The notes beneath the pieces were generated by a model. That model was not told the DNA's origin. It was given only the letters and a program-made list of their open reading frames with translations, and searched no databases. The position numbers were made by a program, and so were the translations under genes. A stretch of 64,000 bases of DNA from Rhodothermales bacterium. GTDB taxonomy: Bacteria > Bacteroidota > Rhodothermia > Rhodothermales > Bin80. Shown here piece after piece: positions 8,613 to 16,799 of the stretch. Numbering within the stretch: the first letter of the stretch is position 1; every line of letters starts with the position of its first letter. The stretch lies in contig JAJECE010000050.1 in the NCBI GenBank assembly GCA_022822185.1, positions 85,129-149,128 of the forward strand, in the 5' to 3' direction.

Positions 8613-9665
8613 ATGAATCGACGTAAATTTTCTCAGCGTACTGCCCAGGCAGTGGCATCAATATTTTTTCCCGTGAATATCCTCAGTAAACGACCTGTGC
8701 CCAATGAATTGATCGGTCACGGAGACTACCGCTATCGTGTACATCGAACATGGGGGAATCTGGATCCAAAGGCGATACCCATTAATAACTGCCACGAGAT
8801 GGTACAGGATCGTTCTGGGCGGCTGTTCATGATCGGAGATGAATTGCGCAACAATATCCTGATCTACAATACCTCAGGGAGGCTTCTTGATACTTGGGGG
8901 ACGGATTATCCCTTTGGGCACGGATTAACCATTTGGGATGAAGGTGACGAAGAATTTCTGTTCATTTGCGACAACGGGTTCAATGGGAATCCGCAGGTGG
9001 TCAAGACCACACTGGCTGGAGAAGTGGTTTTGAGATTACCGCATCCCAGCGCGTTGGGGGTGTACGGGGAGTCCGACACCTATCATCCTACAGAAACAGC
9101 GATTGCTCCGAACGGAGATATCTATGTAGCCGACGGATACGGATCCCAGTGGATTCTCCAGTTTAATTCCAAAGGAGAATATATCCGCAAGTTTGGAGGG
9201 AGAGGAGATGAAGATCACCAGTTTCAAACGGCGCACGGTGTATGTGTGGATCCTCGAAATCCAGAGATGCCCTCACTGCTGTGTACAAGTCGAGGACATA
9301 ATGCCTTCAAGAGGTTCTCATTGGATGGAGACTATCTTTCCACGATTTTCCTGCCGGGTGCCTATGTATGCCGCGCAGTCATCCATGGGGAAATGATGTA
9401 TTCGGGCGTATGCTGGTCTCGGCTTCGCTATCTGAACCAAACCCCTGATTCCGGTTTTGTCACGATCCTGAATAAAGATGATCGTGTCGTATCCAATCCA
9501 GGGGGAACCCCGCCGATCTATGAGAACGGGGAATTGCAACTCATGCTGCAGCATGAACCGGTCTTCAATCATTGTCACGATGTATGTGTGGATCAGGACG
9601 AGAACCTGTATGTTTGCCAATGGAACGCAGGAAAAACCTATCCCATCAAACTGGAACGGATTTAG
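8613..9665 (+). CDS. Tat-exported NHL-type six-bladed beta-propeller
   Basis: 350 residues. The N-terminus MNRRKFSQRTAQAVAS carries a twin-arginine motif, so folded export by Tat is likely. The rest is a chain of NHL-like blades (NCHEMVQDRSGRLFMIGD, TAIAPNGDIYVADGYGSQWI, FGGRGDEDHQFQTAHGVCVDP, HCHDVCVDQDENLYVCQW), the pattern of the peptidyl-alpha-hydroxyglycine lyase (PAL) relatives. The histidines and acidic residues at blade tops (CHEM, YHPTE, AHGVC, HCHDV) resemble the metal and substrate ligands of PAL-type propellers, but enzymatic activity is an inference. A small cysteine-rich ORF lies 77 bp downstream. Confidence 0.8.
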   Translation: MNRRKFSQRTAQAVASIFFPVNILSKRPVPNELIGHGDYRYRVHRTWGNLDPKAIPINNCHEMVQDRSGRLFMIGDELRNNILIYNTSGRLLDTWGTDYPFGHGLTIWDEGDEEFLFICDNGFNGNPQVVKTTLAGEVVLRLPHPSALGVYGESDTYHPTETAIAPNGDIYVADGYGSQWILQFNSKGEYIRKFGGRGDEDHQFQTAHGVCVDPRNPEMPSLLCTSRGHNAFKRFSLDGDYLSTIFLPGAYVCRAVIHGEMMYSGVCWSRLRYLNQTPDSGFVTILNKDDRVVSNPGGTPPIYENGELQLMLQHEPVFNHCHDVCVDQDENLYVCQWNAGKTYPIKLERI

Positions 9666-10187
9666 CCTGTTTTGACAAATATTTCTATGATCCGTGGACG
9701 GTTCATGTTAATGCGCGTTCACGGAATCGCAGCATCCATGGAATGAACGATCATGTCCCATTACTGATCAAGTATGATTGTGCTGGAAAAATTTGTGGGG
9801 ATTGTATCCCTAACCGTATCATAAGGAGATACCGTGAATTGGACTCAAGAATTGGGAACTACTGGAACGAACGCTGCTCACCATGCGGTTATCTGCTTCC
9901 TAAATGCTAATGGCAGATTATGAGCCATGGACAGACCAACCCTGACACCCGCCCATTGTGGACGCAGAGGAGTTAACAAAGCGCACAGGGGGAACGTTTG
10001 CAGGCTAAAAAGCCCCCGTCGTGTGGTTTCGCAGAAAACAGGAAAATGCAGTATCTTTATAGACACTGATTGTAATCCAGACACATTGTGCAGTCATATC
10101 AACCCTGAAGACTAAGGTTGAGAAGCCCGGACAGCACGTTATTTTGACACCAGACCACAAATCTATGTCTTTGTTGTACCCACAATC
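9666..10187. other. Intergenic region, about 520 bp, with one possible small ORF
   Basis: Apart from the possible cysteine-rich ORF at 9743-9910, this stretch holds no gene I can support. GGCTAAAAAGCC at 10003-10014 sits between short G and C runs and could form a weak stem-loop, but it is not next to a gene end. The promoter of the large gene starting at 10188 should lie in the last 150 bp; I see no clear box. Confidence 0.5.
9743..9910 (+). CDS. Possible small cysteine-rich peptide
   Basis: 55 codons from an ATG. The product has six cysteines in two clusters (YDCAGKICGDC and RCSPCGYLLPKC) around a basic middle (RIIRRYRELDSR). It has no evident signal peptide. The reading frame remains open further upstream, so the start is uncertain. 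It follows a propeller gene by 77 bp, and the propeller gene at 31406-32596 also has cysteine-rich small ORFs beside it, which is the main reason to list it. It could equally be chance. Confidence 0.25.
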   Translation: MNDHVPLLIKYDCAGKICGDCIPNRIIRRYRELDSRIGNYWNERCSPCGYLLPKC

Positions 10188-13100
10188 ATGAGATTCAAGT
10201 TCGCGGCTATTGCTGGATTCGTTGTTCTGCTATTGACACTTACGGCTACCCTGCTACAGAAAGGAGAGATTTCAGAGTCTGATTCTTCAGAGACTTTGCA
10301 CCACGAAGATACCTCTCCCTCAAAAGGGGATCCTGATCGCTTTTTCAAATACCACCGTGATATTAGAACCCCCATAGATGGCACAGAGGAGTATTCAGCA
10401 GGATATCAGATCAGGGAATTCCAGAAAGCGCTTGCAATGGCGAAAACCCCCGGGATCAAACTGGACTGGAGTGAACGGGGACCGGGAAATGTCGGTGGAC
10501 GGACGCGGGCGCTTCTTGTAGATCCAGAGGATCCAAATATGCATACATGGTATGCAGGATCTGTGTCCGGCGGACTGTGGAAGACGACAGACGGGGGAGA
10601 AAACTGGGTGTCTCTGACGGACCATTTACCAAATCTGTCCGTCTCAGCCCTGGCCATGGTAGAAAGCAATCCCAATATTATCTACATGGGGACTGGCGAA
10701 AGTATGGCACAAGCCGGTTCGGTCGCAGGATATGGTATTTTCAAGTCATCTGACAAAGGTGAGACCTGGACACAACTGGCTTCAACCGCAGATCGTGATC
10801 AGTTCAGATATGTGAACCGGCTAGCCGTAGATCCTTCAAATCCAGATGTGGTGCTGGCAGCCACCAATTACGGGATTTTCCGATCCACCGACGGTGGATC
10901 GAGTTGGGAACAGACCTCACAGGAAAGGGTCGTACAGGATTTACGAGCACAACCGGACAATTTCAACCGGCAGATTGCGTCTGCTAGACAAAGCGGGGAA
11001 ATCCTGGTTTCAGATGATGCAGGGCAAACCTGGGAGTTTGCCTGGATTAACCATATCGACGAAATGCGCAGAACCGAATTGGCGTATTCGCCCTCGCATC
11101 CAAACATCGCATATGCCTCTGTAGACGGAGCCGTTGAAGCACAACTCTATCGGAGTGATGACGGTGGTTTGAATTGGTGGCCAACATCAGAAACAACGGA
11201 CTGGAGTGGGTGGATGGGTGGACAGGGATGGTTTGATAATTCGATTGCAGTACATCCTTACGATCCGAACATTGTGTTCGTTGGTGGAATTGAACTGTTT
11301 CGTCTTGTACTGTCTGGTGAAAAAATACCTGGAGACCCATTGCCGGGCAGGCTGAATGATGGAGGCACGGATTCGTGGCTCGAATTTCGGAATATTGATG
11401 GGGAGGCGTTTGACGGCAGAGCCTATTCCGGAAGATTCCGGTCACTCGACACCGAAGAGGAGGATTTTACCAACATCGAAATAAGGTTCGGCCAAGGTTC
11501 GCAAAAAGCCCACCGTTTCTGGGTTTCCAAAACCGCGGGCAGATATGGCAATGGAGGCCCCGAGGTTCCCTTCTTTCGCTACATGTTTGCCGATTATGTT
11601 GATATTCCTTTTCAGGTATGGGATGTGGACAATAACCGTCAGCTTATGGTTTCTTTTCGTGATCAGGCGGAGGATGGCAAATTCAATCTGATTGAATACT
11701 ATCGCAGCGAAGATCTGGAGACCCGTGATTTGCAGAGTTATGAATTCATTTTTATTCATAAATACGATTACAGTGATGCTGCTCCTGATTCCCGTATCGC
11801 CCAAAATGGGGGCGTTGACAAAGGGATGGTTTATGGTCTGTTACCGGTTCTGGCATCCGGCGCTGCATGGACTCCGGATCACCTGCCAAATCAGACGGTC
11901 ACACTAGAATTCATCTATAACAGTTATTCCTATGTTCGATCCTTAGATGAGGAAATTGATCCAAGGAGGACGGTGCATGTGGACCATCATGGTATCTATC
12001 CATTACCAATTAATGAAGCTGAAAACAAATTCTGGATCCTGAATGTAAATGACGGGGGAGTTGCCGTATCCAAAGACAACGGCAAAACCTTTCGTGAGAC
12101 GGACAGAGCCCACTCCGGTTATAATACTTCGCAGGTTTATGGTGTAGCAAAGGCACCGGGAATATCCGATTATGTCACAGGCCTGCAAGATAATGGGAGT
12201 TGGAGATCGGGTGCCGCACCGACCAGTGGAAGTGGATGGAAATTCCTTCACAGTGGTGATGGTATTGAAACAGTCTGGCATCCCAGGGACAGCCGCAAAA
12301 TCCTGATCACTGCACAAAGAGACCTCGTAGCCCGAACGACTGATGGCGGTGGAAGATGGGATCGAACGTCCCCCTTTGATGCCATAAATGGCATCTTTCT
12401 CACATCTATTGATAACAGTGATCGTGCTCCAGACGACGTATATCTGGTAAAGGCGGAGGGGGTTATGGTTTCGAGAGACTTCGGATTGACCTGGAATCTG
12501 ACAGCAATTGAAGATTCGTGGAATTCCTGGGATGGATGTAAGGTTAGAGTTTCGCTTTCCAGATCAAATGTAGTATGGGCAGGCTGCGGACTGTATCCTT
12601 ATCGGATGCTGCATGTTTCCAGAGACAGGGGCCAGTCCTTCAATCAAGCCGCCTTGCCCACAATGGACAATGCGCCTTGGGGTGAAATTTCCGGACTCGC
12701 AACGCATCCACTTGAAGATGGGACGGCATATGCACTCTTTTCCCTGCCATCTCAACCCAAGATTCTGGAGACGAAGGATTACGGACAGACCTGGACGGAT
12801 CTATCCGGTTTTTCGCCATCAGGAACCAGTATGAACGGATTCCCGAACGTCGCTGTGTATGACTTGATCATTATGCCGCATGCACCGCATGTATTCTGGG
12901 CGGGCACAGAGATTGGTCTCTTTGTGTCAAATAATCATGGTGCTCAGTGGAATTATGCGGATAACGGTTTACCTGCTGCATCTGTGTGGAGAATGAAGAT
13001 TCGGGATGATGAACTCATTGTCGGCACGCATGGGCGCGGTGTATGGACGCTGCCTCTATCGGAAATTGACATTTACACATCCACGGAAGAATTAGCTTCC

Positions 13101-13376
13101 GAATTGCCGTCTGAATTTAGCCTGAGCCAGAACTATCCGAATCCATTTAATGCGTCAACGAATATAGAATTTTCCATATCTCACGATTCACATGTCCGTC
13201 TTGCTGTTTTTGATGTGACCGGACGGAAGGTGTCGGATTTAACGGACCGGGTTTATGCGCCTGGGATACACAGATTACAATGGAATGCCAATGCTTATTC
13301 CAGTGGCATATACATCTACCGGATGGAGTTGGACGGCAGTATGGTTCACACGCGCAGAATGACCCTTCAGAAGTAA
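10188..13376 (+). CDS. Sortilin/BNR-repeat exported protein with T9SS sorting domain
   Basis: 1062 residues. An N-terminal hydrophobic segment (FAAIAGFVVLLLTLTATLL) acts as signal peptide. Residues about 85-270 and 610-970 are BNR/Asp-box propeller blades of the VPS10-sortilin type (GGLWKTTDGGENW, GIFKSSDKGETW, GIFRSTDGGSSW, VARTTDGGGRW, MVSRDFGLTW, LFVSNNHGAQW). Between them is an insert of about 250 residues (about 380-600) without Asp boxes that may be a carbohydrate-binding or jelly-roll domain. The last 80 residues are a type A T9SS signal (LSQNYPNPFNASTNIEFSI to MTLQK), so the protein is expected on the surface or secreted. Similar proteins are often annotated as glycosyl hydrolases, but catalysis is not shown here. 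Confidence 0.88.
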   Translation: MRFKFAAIAGFVVLLLTLTATLLQKGEISESDSSETLHHEDTSPSKGDPDRFFKYHRDIRTPIDGTEEYSAGYQIREFQKALAMAKTPGIKLDWSERGPGNVGGRTRALLVDPEDPNMHTWYAGSVSGGLWKTTDGGENWVSLTDHLPNLSVSALAMVESNPNIIYMGTGESMAQAGSVAGYGIFKSSDKGETWTQLASTADRDQFRYVNRLAVDPSNPDVVLAATNYGIFRSTDGGSSWEQTSQERVVQDLRAQPDNFNRQIASARQSGEILVSDDAGQTWEFAWINHIDEMRRTELAYSPSHPNIAYASVDGAVEAQLYRSDDGGLNWWPTSETTDWSGWMGGQGWFDNSIAVHPYDPNIVFVGGIELFRLVLSGEKIPGDPLPGRLNDGGTDSWLEFRNIDGEAFDGRAYSGRFRSLDTEEEDFTNIEIRFGQGSQKAHRFWVSKTAGRYGNGGPEVPFFRYMFADYVDIPFQVWDVDNNRQLMVSFRDQAEDGKFNLIEYYRSEDLETRDLQSYEFIFIHKYDYSDAAPDSRIAQNGGVDKGMVYGLLPVLASGAAWTPDHLPNQTVTLEFIYNSYSYVRSLDEEIDPRRTVHVDHHGIYPLPINEAENKFWILNVNDGGVAVSKDNGKTFRETDRAHSGYNTSQVYGVAKAPGISDYVTGLQDNGSWRSGAAPTSGSGWKFLHSGDGIETVWHPRDSRKILITAQRDLVARTTDGGGRWDRTSPFDAINGIFLTSIDNSDRAPDDVYLVKAEGVMVSRDFGLTWNLTAIEDSWNSWDGCKVRVSLSRSNVVWAGCGLYPYRMLHVSRDRGQSFNQAALPTMDNAPWGEISGLATHPLEDGTAYALFSLPSQPKILETKDYGQTWTDLSGFSPSGTSMNGFPNVAVYDLIIMPHAPHVFWAGTEIGLFVSNNHGAQWNYADNGLPAASVWRMKIRDDELIVGTHGRGVWTLPLSEIDIYTSTEELASELPSEFSLSQNYPNPFNASTNIEFSISHDSHVRLAVFDVTGRKVSDLTDRVYAPGIHRLQWNANAYSSGIYIYRMELDGSMVHTRRMTLQK

Positions 13377-13614
13377 TTCATGGGCGGAGACTGCGTGTAG
13401 AGTGAGGATGCCCAATCGGGAGGGAGTCTGGTGGCGGGGATAGTGTTTGTACACGACTTGCAGGTGAGGATCCTGATGACCATATCGGATCTATTCAATA
13501 ATCTATGATTACTTCGCACTTGATTGTCCAAAAGTAAGTGACACCGAGCAGCAAGACCGACTGTGGCAATGTATTTGTACGTTCATGGACTTTGCTGCGA
13601 AAATTGACCGTTGA

Positions 13615-15288
13615 CTACGGCATAGAGGTGCAAGACCGTGAATCGTGATCGTGTTGTAATCCAGATGTTACGCCGCTCTGGTATGAGACTTTTTCAAATA
13701 CCACCTTTCGATTGCGCGTGCTGTTCGCCTCAAAATGTGTGATGGTTTGATGGTCAGGATTGGCAAAAAATCGGATTACCGGCATGAACCATGAATTACT
13801 GGTGAAGACATGTTCAAGTGTACTTGAAAACTCAAAGCTCCTGCCCCGAGGACCGGTTGCAATCAGTTGATCATCCTGAATATGCATCCGGTAGGACACG
13901 CCGAGTTCCCTGCTGTGATAGCATCCTTCAATTGGGGCAAGGTTCAGTTCTTGGGGTAATGGGACACGCTTGGCCGCAAGCTCACCTGTGAAGGCTTGCA
14001 CAATCTGATCCAGTGTGTCACGTGAGAAAGCGACCGTCAAATTGAGTGCTGGAACGTACAGAGAATCTGTCCCGATTGACTGGACCGGCACGCCCGGAGT
14101 CGGAGGCAGGTAAGCGAAAAGTGATGGACCATTCACGGAAAGTCGTAAAATGTGCGCTTCACCAAAGTCATAGATTCCCTCATAATCACTTGGCATCTGA
14201 TCAAAATTCAAGGGAACTGGAGGCATTTCCGGTGGCCCCATGAACGCTCCCAGATAATGTTCTGCGACACGTTCGGCCATCATGGTGGCATTCAGAGATG
14301 CATGGTTGCCGAGTATAATGACCGTGAACTCATGATCGGGAATCCGCAGAATGACCGTCCGAAAACCAGCCCATCCGCCCGAATGGGAATGTGTCTTCAA
14401 TCCTCGGTATACCCCTCTGACCAGTCCAAAGCCATAGGGAATGACCGTACTATCGCCGAGATGGCCCTGTAAATTCATCATCGCATGCACCGCAGGAGTC
14501 CCCAGACTCGGTTCCTCAAAGTTTCGGACCCATTTGAGCAGGTCGTCGGTTGTTGCATGCAGTGAACTGGATCCAGTGGCCATCAGACCGTTCCCGACAC
14601 GATGAAAACGCCCCGTCTGCAGGCGGTAGCTGGTTACGCGTCCAGATACAATCTCTTCATGATCATCCTGAAAAAATGTATGGGTCATGCCGAGCGGGGA
14701 AAAGATTCTGTCCTCCATGAATGATCGGAAAGACTGCCCGCTGACACGCTCAATAATCAGGGCTAGAAGCGTATATCCTGTATTTGAATAACTGAATTTT
14801 GTCCCTGGGACAAAATTCAGGGTTTGCTGGTGCATCACAAAGGAGCGGATTTCCTCCATAGAGATCATATCCTCCATCTCACGCCCGGATAGGCCGAGCA
14901 TGCCCGGCCAGTCTCTAAGCCCACTGGTATGATAGATCAGGTTTTGGACTGTAATTGTGCGGCCAAAATCCGGCAGTTCCGGCAGATAGGTCCGCACATC
15001 TTCATCCAGTGCAATCTTTCCTTCGTCAATCAGCATTGCAATTGCGAATGCACAGAATTGTTTGGACACCGAGGCAACATCAAAGACACTGGCGGAGGTA
15101 ACAGGAACATTGTGTTCCAGATTGGCCATCCCATACCCCTTATGATGAATGACTTCTCCCCGGTACAGCACGGCAACCATGGCACCGGGGCTTTTACTGG
15201 AGTCCCAGGGGCGGAAGATTCTGTCTACCTGTCCATAGACCGGGACCGTCATTACTGTGATCAACCATAGAAGGAGGAGCCGGTACAT
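13615..15288 (-). CDS. Serine hydrolase, beta-lactamase/DD-peptidase family (paralogue A)
   Basis: About 557 residues with a signal peptide ending VYGQ. The beta-lactamase fold covers about residues 30-370: the nucleophile motif S74-V-S-K77, the YSNTGY motif with the catalytic Tyr, and HSGGWAGF in place of the KTG box. Residues about 375-545 form a second, beta-rich domain (CYHSRELGVSYRMHIQDDQL). Such proteins hydrolyse D-amino-acid peptides, esters or amides in the periplasm; the substrate cannot be told. Two ATG codons are adjacent (15288 and 15291); the second would overlap the stop of paralogue B by 1 bp. The two genes form an operon and a tandem duplication. Confidence 0.88.
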   Translation of the reverse strand: MYRLLLLWLITVMTVPVYGQVDRIFRPWDSSKSPGAMVAVLYRGEVIHHKGYGMANLEHNVPVTSASVFDVASVSKQFCAFAIAMLIDEGKIALDEDVRTYLPELPDFGRTITVQNLIYHTSGLRDWPGMLGLSGREMEDMISMEEIRSFVMHQQTLNFVPGTKFSYSNTGYTLLALIIERVSGQSFRSFMEDRIFSPLGMTHTFFQDDHEEIVSGRVTSYRLQTGRFHRVGNGLMATGSSSLHATTDDLLKWVRNFEEPSLGTPAVHAMMNLQGHLGDSTVIPYGFGLVRGVYRGLKTHSHSGGWAGFRTVILRIPDHEFTVIILGNHASLNATMMAERVAEHYLGAFMGPPEMPPVPLNFDQMPSDYEGIYDFGEAHILRLSVNGPSLFAYLPPTPGVPVQSIGTDSLYVPALNLTVAFSRDTLDQIVQAFTGELAAKRVPLPQELNLAPIEGCYHSRELGVSYRMHIQDDQLIATGPRGRSFEFSSTLEHVFTSNSWFMPVIRFFANPDHQTITHFEANSTRNRKVVFEKVSYQSGVTSGLQHDHDSRSCTSMP

Positions 15289-15290
15289 CA

Positions 15291-16610
15291 TTACTTTATC
15301 TTCTCAAACCAGACATTCTGCGAACGTCCGGAACTGATATGAACTCCGGTCAGGCGGTCATCTTCCCGTTTGAACTCAAAGGAATTCATGTACCATGTAT
15401 CACTGGAAAAGGAGTCCCGTCCTGTTCGGGATAGTGTCGCCAATTCACCTCGTCGGGAACGCACACGAAGGGTATCCGACCTGATGGAGATATAAATTGT
15501 GCTTCCGAGTTCCCTGCTGTGATAGGTCCCCTCGTACGCGCCCAGATTTTTTTCTTCAATGAAGAAAGCGGCGATCTTCTGTGCCATATTTGACGGATTA
15601 AATTCCTCCAGATTGCCAAGCACGGCAATACCTAGGTCATATTCAGGAAATCGTCCTGCCCAGGTGCGGTATCCCCGGTGTGAGCCGCTATGACCAATGG
15701 ACCGTGTCCCCCGAAACCATCCATGACTGATCCCGAATGCATAGGTGAGCGTGTCCCCATCGGAGAGAATTCCGCGGGAATGGACTAGATCACGCGTCTC
15801 AACGCCGCCGACATCGCCCCGCTTCAGTGCAATGAGCCATCGCCCCAGATCCAGCGCTGTCGTATAGAGCCCGCTGGCACCGACACTGGAATAATTCACA
15901 CGCTGCGCTTTATATCCATCGGAGGCAGTGATATATCCGGAGGCGACATTTTCAATCATCTGCCCCCGTTCTGAACGAAACTGTGAACGGGTCATTCCAA
16001 GCGGACGGAAGAGATTCTCGTGCATCCAGTCACGGAAGGACTGTCCGCTTACGCGTGTGATGATTTCTGCTATCAGCGTATAGCCGGAGTTGCTATACAT
16101 ATATCGTTCTCCGGGATCAAAATTCAGATCCTTTTGCTGATAAATGAGTCGCAAAATATCATCTTTGGTGATTACATCGTCCATTCGGTATCCCGCCAAT
16201 GCCAGGAGGCTGAACTCGTCGCGCAGTCCGCTGGTGTGATGCACTAAATGCCGAATGGTCATCGGATACTGAAAGTTTGGAAGTTCCGGTATGTAGTCGG
16301 TGACCGGGTCATCCAGTGAAATCTTTCCCTGATTCGCAAGGAGTGCAATTCCGTAAGCGGTGAACTGCTTTGACACGCTTGCGGCCATGAAGACGGTATT
16401 GGGGGTAACCGGGATATCATGCTCTAGGTCAGCAATCCCATATCCCTTGGCAAATTGGACGCTATCGCCGCGCACAATGGCAACGGCGGCACCGGGCGTA
16501 TCTATCTGATCCATCAAAGCGAACAGGGAATCCATGTGCGCCTCCAGTGACTGACCGAATGTGGGCCAGGCGAACATAAGCAGGCATGGAGTTAAAATCT
16601 TGCGTAACAT
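15291..16610 (-). CDS. Serine hydrolase, beta-lactamase/DD-peptidase family (paralogue B)
   Basis: 439 residues with a signal peptide ending FGQ. It shares the full layout of the gene downstream: FAKGYGIADLEHDIPVTP, the nucleophile motif S78-V-S-K81, HHTSGLRDE, YSNSGYTLIAEII, RPLGMTRS and GHSGSHRGYR. Its C-terminal add-on is shorter (about 85 residues from YEGTYHSRELG) and aligns with the end of the paralogue, so a stretch between the two domains is present only in paralogue A. Periplasmic or secreted; substrate unknown. It is the first gene of the two-gene unit. ATG at 16610. Confidence 0.88.
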   Translation of the reverse strand: MLRKILTPCLLMFAWPTFGQSLEAHMDSLFALMDQIDTPGAAVAIVRGDSVQFAKGYGIADLEHDIPVTPNTVFMAASVSKQFTAYGIALLANQGKISLDDPVTDYIPELPNFQYPMTIRHLVHHTSGLRDEFSLLALAGYRMDDVITKDDILRLIYQQKDLNFDPGERYMYSNSGYTLIAEIITRVSGQSFRDWMHENLFRPLGMTRSQFRSERGQMIENVASGYITASDGYKAQRVNYSSVGASGLYTTALDLGRWLIALKRGDVGGVETRDLVHSRGILSDGDTLTYAFGISHGWFRGTRSIGHSGSHRGYRTWAGRFPEYDLGIAVLGNLEEFNPSNMAQKIAAFFIEEKNLGAYEGTYHSRELGSTIYISIRSDTLRVRSRRGELATLSRTGRDSFSSDTWYMNSFEFKREDDRLTGVHISSGRSQNVWFEKIK

Positions 16611-16799
16611 GGGAATGCAAAAATCACAATTTAATCATTGATAGTGAAGTTTCAAAGTTCAGTATCTGGAGACGGCCCCAAGCGATGAGCACAGTGAGCA
16701 AGAACGATGCTACAGGGGTACGTTTGGTATACATGCCAAAAATATGTATTTTCGGATCATACAACTCTTTTCTTAACATGGACAAATCAATCGCTTATC

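Noticed and set aside
9985..10020. Stem-loop with GGGGG and CCCCC as a terminator
   Set aside because: Arms are far apart, pairing is short and it is not next to a gene end.
16707..16799. Longer N-terminus of the DUF262 protein
   Set aside because: The extra 31 residues have no family match and the conserved start lies at 16800.
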